A stretch of DNA of 64,000 nt, from assembly GCA_051530055.1 (NCBI GenBank), contig CM121342.1:13454001-13518000 (forward strand). Direction: 5' to 3'. Both the position numbers and the translations under genes were made by a program. Below are positions 22,400 through 34,402 of this stretch, in pieces (the stretch's first letter is position 1; each line of letters opens with the position of its first letter). The notes under the pieces are model-generated. The model made no database searches and was not told the origin of the DNA. It saw only the letters and a program-made list of their open reading frames with translations. Source of the stretch: Neoechinorhynchus agilis (taxonomy: Eukaryota > Acanthocephala).

Positions 22400-23640
22400 A
22401 CTATGAAGCGATAAAAGATGTTCAATCAATTTTTACTTACACTGAAGAAATGTGGAAGGATTGATTCTGAAATATACCAAAAACATCGTTCCAGCAACGG
22501 ACTTGCACGTAACATGTACTTATTGGCCAAAATACATGTCGCCATTAAAAGCTGGGCGAATTATTTAACATTTTGCATACCGCACCAAAACAGCTAGGAC
22601 ATTGGATAGCATGTTGTAAAATTTAATGTCGGTGGATACGTACACAGCATCATCTGGTGTAGAGTTCCTAAGAAGATTGAAGGCGCACGGGAATACAGAA
22701 TATAGAATGATCTCTGCTGATGTCAAGCCTCCATTAACAAGAGTGCCATTGGACTCAGCGATCAACCTTGCGATTCCAATACTTCAACGTGATTTAAAAG
22801 AATTTATGAGGAGCACGAATCTCAATTTCGAAGATAAGAGCTACGATCAATTTGACGGATTGTCCGGCCAAGTATGTTTCCAGCCTACCATGTGTCAAAT
22901 TCTGGCAGAGATACGTAGAGGATACGTTTATCTTAATCGACAAATCCATGGAGTCGAAGGATTTCTGCTTCATGTTGAACTCAAAGTACAGTTATATTCA
23001 ATTGACCGTCGACTCGGCAGATCGCAATGCGTTCCCCTTTTTGAACTTTTTGATAAGGAGATAAGAAGCAGAGTTTGCAACCACGGTATCCACGAAGATA
23101 GGTATACCGAAGACAAATATCCATTTATCACAATGGTACCCATTAATTATAAAATGACCAGGATGAGTTCGCTGTTTGATTGTGCCTACAACTATTGCTC
23201 AAACCAGGATTCGTTCCACAATGAAGGAGAGCTCTTTAGAAATATGCTCAAAGATAAGTTCTACCAAATCTATGTGATAAAAAGAGCTAGTTGCGGAGTC
23301 TTCTATGAAAGGAAAACAGTGTGTCAAAAGTTGAAACGAAGGGTCTTCATAAGTGCGCCATTCGGAGACGAAGAGTTATTCACTACAATTAACAATCTGA
23401 TTAATGGAGCTGCTCCCCAAGACATAGATTGTTGTATCCACAATGAGAATGCTAAACCATTAGGTCCCATGGTGAAAAAACGAGATGAATATGAAAGCAA
23501 AGTTGTTGTTTACAGAATTGCGTGCATCGGATGTAGTAATTCCTATGTAAGTCAAACAAACAATTTGGAAAAGAAGAACAAAAGAACACAAATATGCTCT
23601 GGGGAGTGGTACTGATGCCAGTTCTGCCATGGATTGTTCG
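22400..23640 (+). mobile_element. Penelope-like element, decayed (RT + GIY-YIG)
   Basis: A 329-codon frame (22626-23615) plus short pieces in other frames. Order: I-S-A-D-V-K-P-P-L-T-R-V-P (RT motif, about 22715); the catalytic motif in another frame as R-Y-V-E-D-T-F at about 22910, where relatives have R-Y-V-D-D; a P-F-L-N-F-L-I motif at about 23035; and a GIY-YIG start (V-V-V-Y-R-I-A-C-I-G-C-S-N-S-Y-V-S-Q-T) at about 23500-23560. Relatives have Y-I-G-Q-T at that place. Frames alternate, so it is inactive. Confidence 0.8.
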
Positions 23641-24692
23641 TGATCTCATTTCTGGACTATTCTGCTACATTCTTGAAAAAGCTTTTTTCGACAAAAGAAT
23701 ATGAGCAGACGTGAACTTCGGTCCAACATATTGACAGAATGATTTTCCTTTTCTACAATTTTTTGTTTTTCATCAACGCTCCCAATCATCGGCGCTGGCC
23801 AAAATGCTAGCCGCATTGCCCCGCTGCACCGCAATGCTTATTTTTTGCGCCAAGAACGAAGTCGATCTTGGCTCTCCAGTCGCCGCATTGATTCGTTTCC
23901 CGTTTTTAAACCGTAAAAACAAAACTTGATTAATCACGCGGCTGGAAAATCAAGTAGTGTTTCACAAGGTTTTCTACAAATTACCATTGCTTTGATACAT
24001 TACCACAAACCATTATTCGTGCCTAAGATAATATTAACGTTTTGGAAATTTGCTGGGATGGATTCTGGGAGCTCGACGTTTTTTGGAGGCATTTCCATTC
24101 GTCGTTAAGTACGCAATTTGCCAATGGACATTTGTTTATTCAATTCTTTTGACCGGTATTTTCGAAACAAGGCTCGCAATAAACACCTATAACTGATTTT
24201 GGTTTTTTGGCTAGTGCGCTTTAACAAATTACCATGAGCCGCTTCTTTGTTTCGTTATTTGGGTACTCATTTTGCCCACCGCCAGCAATTTCTCTAATTT
24301 GATTAAAAGCCTTCATCGGACTAAATCGTTTATCGCTTTTAACAACGGAATTTTAGAGGACTTGAAGTTGAGCTTTTGACACGATGAAAATATCGTGGAT
24401 CTTTCATCCATCGCTCTGATATGTACGAGCCTTGATTGGCGTTTATAAGATTGGTTGTGTATTCTCGTGTAGTTGTAGCGGTTAATGTGGGAATCTATCG
24501 GTAAGATATTAAGTGTTTAGCGATTCTCATTTTTGTTTATAGGAAAGAAGGTTCCATGTAGATATCATATAGAGAATCATCGATTGGTGAACTTCGACTT
24601 TCTCAGAACAGAATGCTACCCAATAACAACTTTGAGCTTCGGACAACAAAACTAAAAACAGTTGCAATAGCTCAAATCCTAAAAAGAAACGT
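23641..24692. other. Intergenic with a diverged repeat at 23925-23990
   Basis: No supported gene. 23925-23990 is the diverged relative of 5511-5575. Confidence 0.45.
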
Positions 24693-25010
24693 TCATGAAA
24701 CATCAGCATCCTGCTCGTTCAATGGCATGTTATGGCGACGTTTTTGTCGAAAACCTTGCAATAAATTAAATTTACAATGAACCGAAAGAAATTTGTAACA
24801 GTCGCTGAGGAATATGCGATTAGGAAATATGAAAATAAACTCCCTAAAAGCTGATGATTGGATAATAATTTTGTCAATCGGTTGAACTCCATTATACGAA
24901 TCATTGTAGAAATATTCAGCGAATTTTACGTAAAAGAGATGATTGAAGTACTCTGATAGTACTTGATCTTCTTTTTCGTTTAAGTTAAGAATGAAAAAAT
25001 CTTGCGACAT
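24693..25010 (-). CDS. Small hypothetical protein
   Basis: 105 codons from the ATG at 25010 (M-S-Q-D-F-F-I-L). The first 60 residues look protein-like (acidic and aromatic). A stretch about residues 59-70 could instead be a 36 bp in-phase intron ending in CCTCAG. The C-terminus is basic then acidic. No family recognised. It lies just downstream of the cysteine-rich gene on the same strand. Confidence 0.3.
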   Translation of the reverse strand: MSQDFFILNLNEKEDQVLSEYFNHLFYVKFAEYFYNDSYNGVQPIDKIIIQSSAFREFIFIFPNRIFLSDCYKFLSVHCKFNLLQGFRQKRRHNMPLNEQDADVS

Positions 25011-25099
25011 CTTCCTTAGCTAAATGGCAAAAAACGTTGCCATTATGGGCATTAATGGTGATGATCAATCAAATTACTTTATTTAAATAAAAAATCATG

Positions 25100-25519
25100 T
25101 TAATATCTTGGAGGCCGCATAAAACAACATTTGTGAATCCGTTGAGACGGGCTGCAGCTCGTAGTGCTTCGTGGCTCGCAAATCATTTGCGATGGCGTGC
25201 AGCATCTTCGTTCTTCACATATTAAATCAGGACAAGTCTGAATCGGTCCGCAGACCATTCTAGAAGGACCACATTCGTATCTTGGACTGCAAACATAATT
25301 TCCCTGTTTAACAATTCTACCTTTGTAAGTCTGACCGGAGCAAGGTATGACTCTTTCTTGAATTTGGACAGCCGGCTGATAGATGGTTCGCTGAACCATC
25401 AACGGGGGCGGTTGATAACAAACGGTCTGCTGGCAAATCTGCGGACGGCAATTGTTATCCGTAACGCCAGTACCATAGTAGCGAGGTCGCCGGCAATTTC
25501 CAACATTAGTGAATTCCAT
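25100..25519 (-). CDS. Small cysteine-rich protein
   Basis: 139 residues from the ATG at 25519 (the upstream extension starts with a non-ATG codon). It has about 20 cysteines, many in pairs such as C-C-T-P-S, C-C-F-M and Q-I-C-Q-Q-T-V-C, with prolines, glutamines and arginines between. No signal peptide is visible at this start. Such composition is seen in structural proteins (eggshell, cuticle, sperm packaging), but no family is recognised. Single exon. The base composition is richer in G+C than its flanks, which supports coding. Confidence 0.6.
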   Translation of the reverse strand: MEFTNVGNCRRPRYYGTGVTDNNCRPQICQQTVCYQPPPLMVQRTIYQPAVQIQERVIPCSGQTYKGRIVKQGNYVCSPRYECGPSRMVCGPIQTCPDLICEERRCCTPSQMICEPRSTTSCSPSQRIHKCCFMRPPRY

Positions 25520-25934
25520 TATTTCAAGACGAGAGATTGTGTATGATTTCAAAATCAGTTGCTTAAAGTGATATCGTTTGCCGTTCCCGCGTTGCCTGGT
25601 TACCGGTTAGAAAAAAGGTTTACTACCGTTGGAATGTTTCGGGGGGGGCGATGACACACGATTGCGATAAGTAAGCATGACCTATAGTATTATCTCGATT
25701 TTGAACTACATACTCAAACATTTTAATATTTCTTAAATTGTCCAATAGTTTTTTTATGGCGTCTATGCGGACCACAATAATTTCCTATTGCATGGAAGCC
25801 AGGATACATAAATTGTTTACGTTGTTGTGAGTACTTAGCAATTTGTACGAACAAAAGATCCAGGCAAAAAACATTCTCCAATCCTAAACAGCACCCCTCA
25901 ATCAGCTAAATCATTGCAACGAACCAGTGATCAA

Positions 25935-26613
25935 ATGCTATTTAAATCGTCACTCGCACAATTTTTTGTAGTTTTAACGACCTTAGCTATTCTTATTGCA
26001 AGTTCAGTCGTTCGTGAAGATCATGGATTAGATGTAAACGACTATATTAAGGACAGTTTAAAAGTCGCTAAGACGAGTTTACTTAATTTTTTCGAATTTA
26101 TAAGTAAGTTTAATTTTTATCTTGCGTATGACTTTTTCAAATAGATAATTTAATGCGGCACGTTTGGAACTCTGCTTTTAAGAGAAACAGTACGAAACCT
26201 CATGTTCGGCAGGTACAATTTTCAAAATCCGACTTGAAGGAAGAGGTACATTCCGATCAAGATTCTGATTTCGTCAGACCGATAATTCCCTACGAAAAGA
26301 AAAAGGAGGCGGGGCGGATCGAGGCAGCTTGGAAAGCCGTGGCTTTCACTGCTGCATGCTTTTTCATTATTATGGCCATAATGGCTTTGGTGAATTTGTG
26401 TGTAAGGTGAGCTTCTGAATGTATATTCAAATATTGACATCAAATTATAGCCGAAGGAATCGAAAAAATAATAGCACGGCTAAAGAGCAATCCCCTCCGC
26501 CATATTCAACAGTTGTTCAGTTTGACCGAGACGGGATTCATTACTGCGATGATGGTAGTCGAAATTGTGCTATTTCTGATCCACCTACAGTACTGGAATG
26601 GAGTCCAACGTAA
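25935..26613 (+). CDS. Three-exon membrane protein with PPxY motif
   Basis: Model: exons 25935-26103, 26145-26406 and 26451-26613, with GT-AG introns of 41 and 44 bp. Phases agree and give 197 residues. A hydrophobic N-terminus (about residues 8-27) may be a signal peptide or anchor. A second helix (about residues 122-144, rich in A, F, I, M) lies just before the last exon. The tail has P-P-P-Y, a candidate WW-domain ligand, then D-R-D-G-I-H-Y. The middle is charged. It could be a single-pass receptor-like or adaptor protein. No family recognised. Confidence 0.65.
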
Positions 26614-26974
26614 GCTCCAGGCAGATCAGCACTAGTTTAAGCTCTAAATTAAATATTTGTTTCAACGTGAATTTTATCATCGGTTTCATAATGAACGAAG
26701 CGAGTTGTGGTAGTTGGAACTAACAGTTTTTAACGGTTAAAAAGTTTTCGCAGCCTTCATTAAAATATCTGATCTTCATTAAACTAAAACAACCTCTAAA
26801 CCTGAATCGATGCGAAATTGTTTCAGTTGATGACTTTACCTGTAGATTAAAAACTTCCAGTCAAACATTTCCACACATTGTTCTGATTATAATTTATTTT
26901 CATGTACACATAGAGCGAGCTGATTTAAAGGGAACGTAGCAATTTAGATTGAAGATAATCTTAAACATGAACGT
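26614..26974. other. Intergenic
   Basis: AT-rich, no gene seen. It holds the 3' UTR of the PPxY gene. Confidence 0.4.
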
Positions 26975-28440
26975 CTATGGACTTGTCGTTTTCGCGAGGT
27001 TGAAATTTTTTACCAAGCATGAGGCGATTGGACCGAGAGGATCTCCTTGCTGCACTCCTCTTTCGGACCAAATGAGGTGGTCTTCGAAAAGCAAAGGAGT
27101 CGTGGTCCCGTAGGTATTAAGAAAATACTGGAAGGCTTCTGGTGCGCGATCCCTAATAGCGCAGAACATAGTTTCTCTATTGAGAGAGTTAAAGGCGTTC
27201 CGAAAATCACACTTAAGAATCACGCACGGCTCTGAGCTTCTCGTAGCAAAATTTCGGAGCGAGTGGACAATAGCTTCCGCCCCGCAGGATGTGCAGCAGC
27301 TCAGTTAGACTGGGCGAAGTTGCTGCCCGGTTTTCTCTGTGATACGTTTACAGAGAATTTTTCTTGCAAGTCGGCGTATCGTCGAAGATACGGCGATGGG
27401 ACGAATCCCGCCTTCTTTTCTGTGAGAGTACATAACGATGCTCCGAAAAATAGGTCTTTTGCAACGGTATTCAAGTCCTCTCCAGTCAGGCGATGTCGAC
27501 TACCCGAGAAAAGCTGCTTCACCAGTTGTAAAGGACATCATGTCCTTCAGGTGCTGAGGTCTTAGCCCGTCAAGCCCATGATTCGAACCATTTGCAAAAG
27601 ATAAGATGGCCTTTTTTAACTCTGAAATTTGAGTGGGTGTCCCGTCTTGTATGGGAAGAGGTGGAATTTCAAAACTGCCACTACTGCATGGGTGTTTTGA
27701 CCGGAGTATTTGTAGTGTCGCATTGTCTCCTTGTGCAAAACTGTCGGAGGATGACAATAACCGAACAGCCATCCGAACATCTCCGCCCGCAAGCTTCGAA
27801 GAGACATGTTTAATCAGGGATCGCTTCGAGAAACGACAACGAAACCCTTCCTTCATGCGTTCTTTACGAACCTCGCGAAATTTCATTTCGAAATTTTTAA
27901 ATATCTGTTTGAAGGAGGCCACCCTTTCCTTGATTATTGATGTCAAAGACATCCCAGAATCATCACTGGTGCAAAGGACTAAGCGCGGAAATGCGAAGAG
28001 CCGTGTCCATTATGGTGTACAGTTCTTTTGGAGGCAATCGTTGAGCAATCCCGTAAATGCTTTGGCGACCTGATATCGTGCGCCCCCTTGGGATCCGTTT
28101 CGGGACGTTCCTGGCAGAACCCGCACGATATCAGGTATCGAAATAGAGTCAGTGGTGATCTGAGAAGTCCCAGGCATAAGCAGCTCGGTTGATTGTGGTG
28201 GAGAACCAGACACGCTACAGCGGAGATCCCGGGGACCATGAGCAAACAAAACCCCCAAATTGGTTAATTTAAAAGACTTACCGCAAACCGAACACATGCC
28301 AGTAGAGACGCGTGGGAGCCCGGTAGCGTTGGTCTTCTCAGGTTGAGCGTGGTCGATAAATGGCACGCTCGAGGTGTCTGCGTCAGCAGCGTCGATTGTA
28401 GGCGATATGAATGCAGTTCGCTGCTTGTTTTCAGTCGATA
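26975..28440 (-). mobile_element. R2-like (RLE) non-LTR element, truncated and decayed
   Basis: Minus-strand relative of the element at 48096-51229. It has the N-terminal zinc segment (C-S-V-C-G-K-S, H-G-P-R) at about 28290-28220, the G-L-D-G-L-R-P-Q-H-L block at about 27550, and RT motifs C-D-F-R-N-A-F-N (about 27210) and G-V-Q-Q-G-D-P-L-G-P (about 27045). It stops within RT, before Y-x-D-D, so the endonuclease half is missing. Several frameshifts. Confidence 0.85.
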
Positions 28441-29862
28441 TTTTCTTTGAGAACTGAGCCTTCGAATTAACAGAATTTTCTGGCGGTTACATTGATTGTT
28501 GGCTATTATATGGTCGTCGGTCCTTTTGAAATTGAATGATATAAAACACTTCCCAACAAGTTTTTGCTACTTGATGTTTCGCATTAGAAGTAGGATAAAC
28601 AATTTATTACTTTTTGTGAACGAAGAACTGCAAGAGCTTCAGTCTTTTATATTTTCAGATTGAAACCGTGTTTACCTCGAATATCTAAGCTAGATCGTAA
28701 CCATGAAAACCCTTCAAGACAGCACCTCTATTATTTGATCATCAGTCCATCGTGAATGAGTTTTTTGCAAGCATTGCAAGTGCTGATACTTCGGATTGAG
28801 AGATGCTCATGTCTGGACACTCCTTAAATTATTTAAGCAAACATACTGCAATTTTTTAACCGTTTCTAAACAATCGAGTAGGGGTAATGCGTCAAGGAAA
28901 AAATTGCCCAAAATGAAGTTTTTGGTCGAAATTTCAAGTAAATCGTTTGAATGATAATGAAGTGCAACATTGCGAGAAAGCATTCCGGATTAATAGACAT
29001 AACTTTCGAAGTTAAGAATTTTTGACCGTGGTTATTTTTATAAGGCGACCACAGTGGCTTTTTACGTCTTTACAGTGATCCTTGTTATTTACAATAACGA
29101 CTATACAGCGTTCAAGGTCACTTTCATAATAACGGAGTTATTGAAGATTCCCTCAGTTAGGATATTGATGGGATTTCTTGGCTTACAATAAATCGGACAT
29201 TTTCCTTTCGACCAGGTTTGGGAGAAATGAGACAAGGATCTTCGGCAATGATCGCGAACCGTTTCAACGAGGAGTTCGCGAGCAGTGTTTCATGTCTGTA
29301 TTGTCTTTTTGAGCATCGAATTGGATTTCACAGTCCGGATGGTGCGTGATCCAAATGAAGAAAATCCCCACTACGAGCTTCTATACGCGACGGCGAACCA
29401 AACAGAATATTTGAAATTTTATCAGAATCAAGAGTTTACCTTTTGTATCTGTTAATATTATTCACGAATTTTATGTCTTCATAAGTACAGAAACTCGAAT
29501 AATAGTGAATCGCGTCGAAACAAGAACGCGAAATTTACAAGACAGATTCGGGTCACCCTTTTATTAAACGTCTAGAATCCTGAAACGTCCGGTTAAAATG
29601 CTTCAGTTGATGCTGTATGGCCAACACGATGGAAGACCCTTCAATTACCTGTAGCTGGCACAAATGCACCATTTATAAGGCAGCCTACTAAGGGTCCCGA
29701 GTCAAACGACCCCGCGAGCTTATTTTTCAGATTTGAATTGGTAATGACTGATTCAATCAGTCGACTTTAACGATTCTTTTCGGGTTTCGAGGATAGACCA
29801 AAATAATAACATCAAAGTTTCTAATACGAAATAAACAAACCTTCATGACAAATTTCTTATGA
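28441..29862. other. Intergenic
   Basis: 1.4 kb with no supported gene, RNA or repeat. It lies between the R2-like remnant and the 3' end of the importin gene. Confidence 0.45.
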
Positions 29863-32800
29863 TTACGCTTTTTGTAAATCACGCTCGGTTTTCTTGTAGA
29901 GATCCTCACATACACTATACTCTTCTTTACACAGCTTTGGTCTAATATAGTTCATCATTTGTTCATTGTCCATACAGAGCTTTAGCGCGTTTCGCAGGTG
30001 CAAATTAAGGTCATCGTCCGCTTCTATATCAGCGAATGCTATTAAAATTTGAAACAGATACAGTGAAATTTTTACAGGCTTGCCATTAGAACTGTCTTCA
30101 GAACAATATGATACGGTTATACGTTCATCGCTTGGAACACATCCCAATATACTCGATCGGGCCTTATACGAGAACCCAGGGAGGCCTTCAATCTCGAAAT
30201 CGATCAGCAAACCTTGAGTTTGATTGTTCGGTATAGTTAAAGCTTTTAGGACGCTACCAAAGCAATAGAGGATATCAGTTAAGAAATAATTAGCGTCCAT
30301 TACGGTAAATAGTGCGAACGTTGATCTTAAGGTATACTCAATCCCATTCATATCGAACTGGGGTCCAGGGAGCTTAAATAGAGACATACACACTGCACTT
30401 ATATCATCGATTTTCGATCAAAAACGCTTTTCGGAAATCGATGGGAATAAATGCTTCGTAAAAGCACAGTCAAGTGCGAGAATGGGCCAAACGTTGTCAA
30501 TGTCATGTCGAACGCTTAATCTAAAGATGGCGTGAATTAACCGTTCATCTGCTCCCAAAGATGTCTCATTGACAATATCACGTAGAAAACGGCCGCTCCT
30601 CAGCTCAATATCTAATGGTTTATCATCCACTCGTTCCTCCAGTAACCGAAGCAAAAATGTATAAGACATTTTCGCTATCTGCTCGCACCGGTTACCTGTC
30701 GGATCCACCAATTTACAATAACTGATAGAAGCGCGAAGGATAGAACATATCAACTTGCACGCTTCTTGTACCTTGTCGTTCAATAAATCCGCCTTGCATC
30801 CCGCATTTAAAAGGTATTTTAAGAAATCTGGAGAGAATGCGCACTCGAGAATGCGTTTTGCATTTGAAGGAACCCCTGTAGTTTCTTTGCATTCGCTTAA
30901 GCACATACAAGAGATCTTGCAAAGGGCTGTTAAGTAAGATATGGACTTTGACATCTTTTCCACGTCGCTATGACTGGAATTTTCTTGAATAAAATTCGCA
31001 TCGATCCCGTTAGTTATTGTGCCGATTAAAACATTTTTTCCAATCAAGAGCACCAAATATATCTTTGATCTAATTAATTTTGATCGCAATAAGGCTTAAA
31101 AATAAACGATTCTAAGGAAATTTTCGCTATTCACAATATTCAGAAATGATTGGAAACAAATGCGGTAAATTTTGGACGCCATTCTCGAGTTTTAAACACG
31201 CTTTAAAGGCAAGTTCAATCACTACATAAAGTTCAACCATGCACTCTCCATGCCGATGAAAAACACTCAAACTTGAATGTCTAAGCATGTTCATTGAAAA
31301 TTCAAAAACGACAGCTGAGTCAATCGCTAAGAATGGTGCATAGCTTGACGGGTTCAATTCAGAATACGCATCTGATAGGTTAATCATGAGGCGAATGGAT
31401 TTAATGTAGATGGTAACGAATTTGATTGTCTTTTGTTCATGAGAGGAAGGATAGAATATTAGGACCGAGGTGTCAATTAGCGCTTCGAATAGTAATTTAA
31501 GCATTTTCGGGAAGCCAGCATCATGAGCACAAGCTAAAGTAAGTCGATCTTTACATCGAAGTACGTTCAGTCGTTCCATTGCGAATTTACAGTTCTCGTA
31601 AAGTGCGGTGAGTACGGTGAAAAAGTAAAATGAAGAATGATGACTACCGCTTGTTAATAGACCTTCCAATAGTCTTTCAAGATGAATTCGAATGCAATTG
31701 TCATTGAGGCATAAAAGGATTGATGAGCAGAATAGTAGACACCGTCCATGAATTATGAGACCCTGGGAAGTCGATTCGTACTCCAACGACTGTATCAAAA
31801 GTTTTTCCATGGCCATCGACAGCTTTGTTGTATGGTGCAGCAGTGACTAACTGAGATTAAATAAACCTGTGGAGATATGATTCTAAACGAAAATTTAAAA
31901 TAAATATACAAACTACTATGTACAATACAGACAACAAGAAAATAGCAAACATTCACTATATGATCACCAGAAATTCAAAGGGAAAAAATTGCTCGAATTT
32001 CGGTGAATACTATCAGAAGCAATAAAATATGTTAAAAAGTAATTGCAACCTAAAATAACAAACGGAAAAATTTCCTTTAAGAGAAAATCGTAAGCCATGG
32101 TTTTCACTGCTGCACGAATTAACTAGGGCCAGGTTGTCGCAGATATGAACGCCAAACGAGTCCAAAGCATACATACAGGTTTCTAAGATTGAGAACGGAA
32201 TTTTCGCCATGGATTCAGTAAGATGAGAAATCACGTCTCCGAGTGTATCAAGAATGACATTTCCGAATCGATCGAAGACAATAGACATAATATAGAAGGC
32301 ATAACCTCGAGTTGTGTACTTGTACTGGTCTTCATCATTCATAAGATAATCTACAAGATCGTCATATTGACTACTACCTTCTGGAAAAATCATAGCTTTC
32401 ACTAAAGTTGAAATTATGTCTTCTTTAGACATTCCCGTGTCGTATATCCAATCCATTCGCGAGCTATCTTCATGCACGATTTTACTAACCAGTTTTATGT
32501 ATCGATCGGTACAACTTTGTACATGCGAAGGAAGATCATTCGACTTAAAAGCGCCCATAAATCGGTTAAGACTCATCCACGCAAAGCAAAATATCAAACG
32601 GAGATGTTCATTCGATTTGATGTCATCGCTTTTGAGACTAAATCGATCAAGAAGATCGAGGAGACGAGTATGTATTTTCAACATTATGTCCCTTGTATTT
32701 ATGTTTTCACAGAATAGCTCATCATCTAGCGTAGGAAATAAAGAAGCTTGAATAAGTGGGAGGAACTTATTGATGACATGAGCCTTTTCAGTTTCACTAC

Positions 32801-33377
32801 TTTCTGGGATTTTGGGAGCTTCAAGTACGTTGCTATCCATCGGATCAAGAAACTCGAACATTAGAACCAACACCCGGTAAGTGTCTTTCAGCTGAACCGC
32901 TGACGTCATTCGATCAGTCAGTTCGTTCCATTTTCCCTTGCCTCGTGTGGCATCTACTCTAAATACTGTCACAATTAAGCGAGCAACGTGAGTGTCATTC
33001 CAAGAAGCTATGTCAGGATCGCGGTCCATCTCAAAATAATACTCCAGCAATAAGCGCTTTATCTCGTTCAAATACGCATCATCTTCTGCGAACACTCTAA
33101 AATGCCGGAAAATGTACTTGTTCAGCAAAATCAGGGCGAGTTTTTGGATCTCTGGCGGAGGTGGACGAGGACTCCCAGTCAGATCTGAACAATCGCCGAA
33201 TGATATCTTTAGAAGACAAAGACCAAATCCGTTTGTCGCGCTCATTGCTAAAAGCTTTCGCTCACAAGAATTTAACACTTTCGATTGACTTGTTCCTCCA
33301 GGCGAACTAAGGTCACTAAGGCATTGGATTAGACTTTTATAAAGACCTTGATTTAGCGCAATTACAGTACTTGTCAT
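29863..33377 (-). CDS. IPO9: Importin-beta family transport receptor, importin-9-like
   Basis: Four exons whose phases agree: 33377-32064, 31846-31135, 31094-30426 and 30392-29863 (introns 217, 40 and 33 bp). They encode about 1074 residues, close to the usual 1040 for importin-9. The N-terminus has the importin-beta repeat (E-R-K-L-L-A-M, then G-F-G-L-C-L-L-K-I, then L-A-L-I-L-L-N-K-Y-I-F-R-H-F). The body is helical HEAT-like sequence. An acidic motif near residue 355 (V-D-Y-L-M-N-D-E-D-Q-Y) fits the segment where importin-9 carries its P-N-Q-(F/Y)-(V/I)-x-x-E-D-E. It would carry ribosomal proteins and histones into the nucleus. Family call is firm; the importin-9 assignment is a judgement over importin-11 or others. 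The first exon boundary (32064) is the least certain. Confidence 0.7.
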
Positions 33378-34402
33378 CTAAAAAAGCATAGATATCGTAA
33401 AATAGTCAGAACGCAGAGCATTCTAAAATGAAAACAATTTAGTGAACTTTGTTGACATTTGGCCTGCAAGGCAATGTCGAAATTGAATTCTTATAGGAAT
33501 GTGTAAATGTAAGTAAGAAAACAAAATTTGAATGCCTTATTAATGTGCTCATTTTCGCCGAGCTTCATAATTTTGAAAAGGAAAAAACATCTTAATAATT
33601 AAGGCAAATAACGTGACCCAACCGAAACGAAGAATTGCAAACGGAGAGAGAAATCATAGACAGTAACAATTATCGAGAAAACCCGTAAGCACCAAACTAT
33701 CCAAAAGTACTGAAAACCTGATAGCGTAGGGATGGCAAAGTTACAAGAAATATTGAATATTAACTTGGTCATATAAAAAATTCAAACTCGCCATTGAGAC
33801 AGAATTTTTAACCAAAGTCATGATATGCTAAAATTTCATCAGAATTCACAAATGTAATACTGAAATACTTGAATGAAAGCCAAACTGTGCATTTGAGAGG
33901 TTGATTGGTTACTGTTGACCTCGCTAATTGAAGTAAACGGAAACAAATAGATTACTTGACTTAGACCTTTTTTTCGAACACCACGTAGCTTTTGCGCAAC
34001 ATTCAATATTTCAATGGTTTGAACAATTAAGACTATGCCTCATTATAACGCGAAAGAGTAAACCGGATAAGAGGTACGCGTTTCTGCGATAATTTCGAGG
34101 GCTCAGTTTGAAGATTAAAATTCTTAGTGATTACACCAATATTTGGTGAGACACTAAAGAACTGGAGGACTACAGTGTTAGTATTTAAAATTTGAACAGC
34201 CTAATATCGACGAAATCTACTCACGACTAAATCGTGGTTATCTCATCGCTAAGGTAAAAGAAATGCCGGAGTTATAATGGAAGTACTTGCACTCAGCATG
34301 ATGCTGACCATTTGAAAACACTCAAGGAATTATACATATAAAATAACTCATACCCGCAGTAAATGATCGATTCAATAAACTCGAGAGCCCCTCCTTCGCA
34401 GT
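33378..34402. other. Intergenic
   Basis: No gene or repeat seen. It lies between the importin start and the 3' end of the TASOR-like gene, both on the minus strand. Confidence 0.45.
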
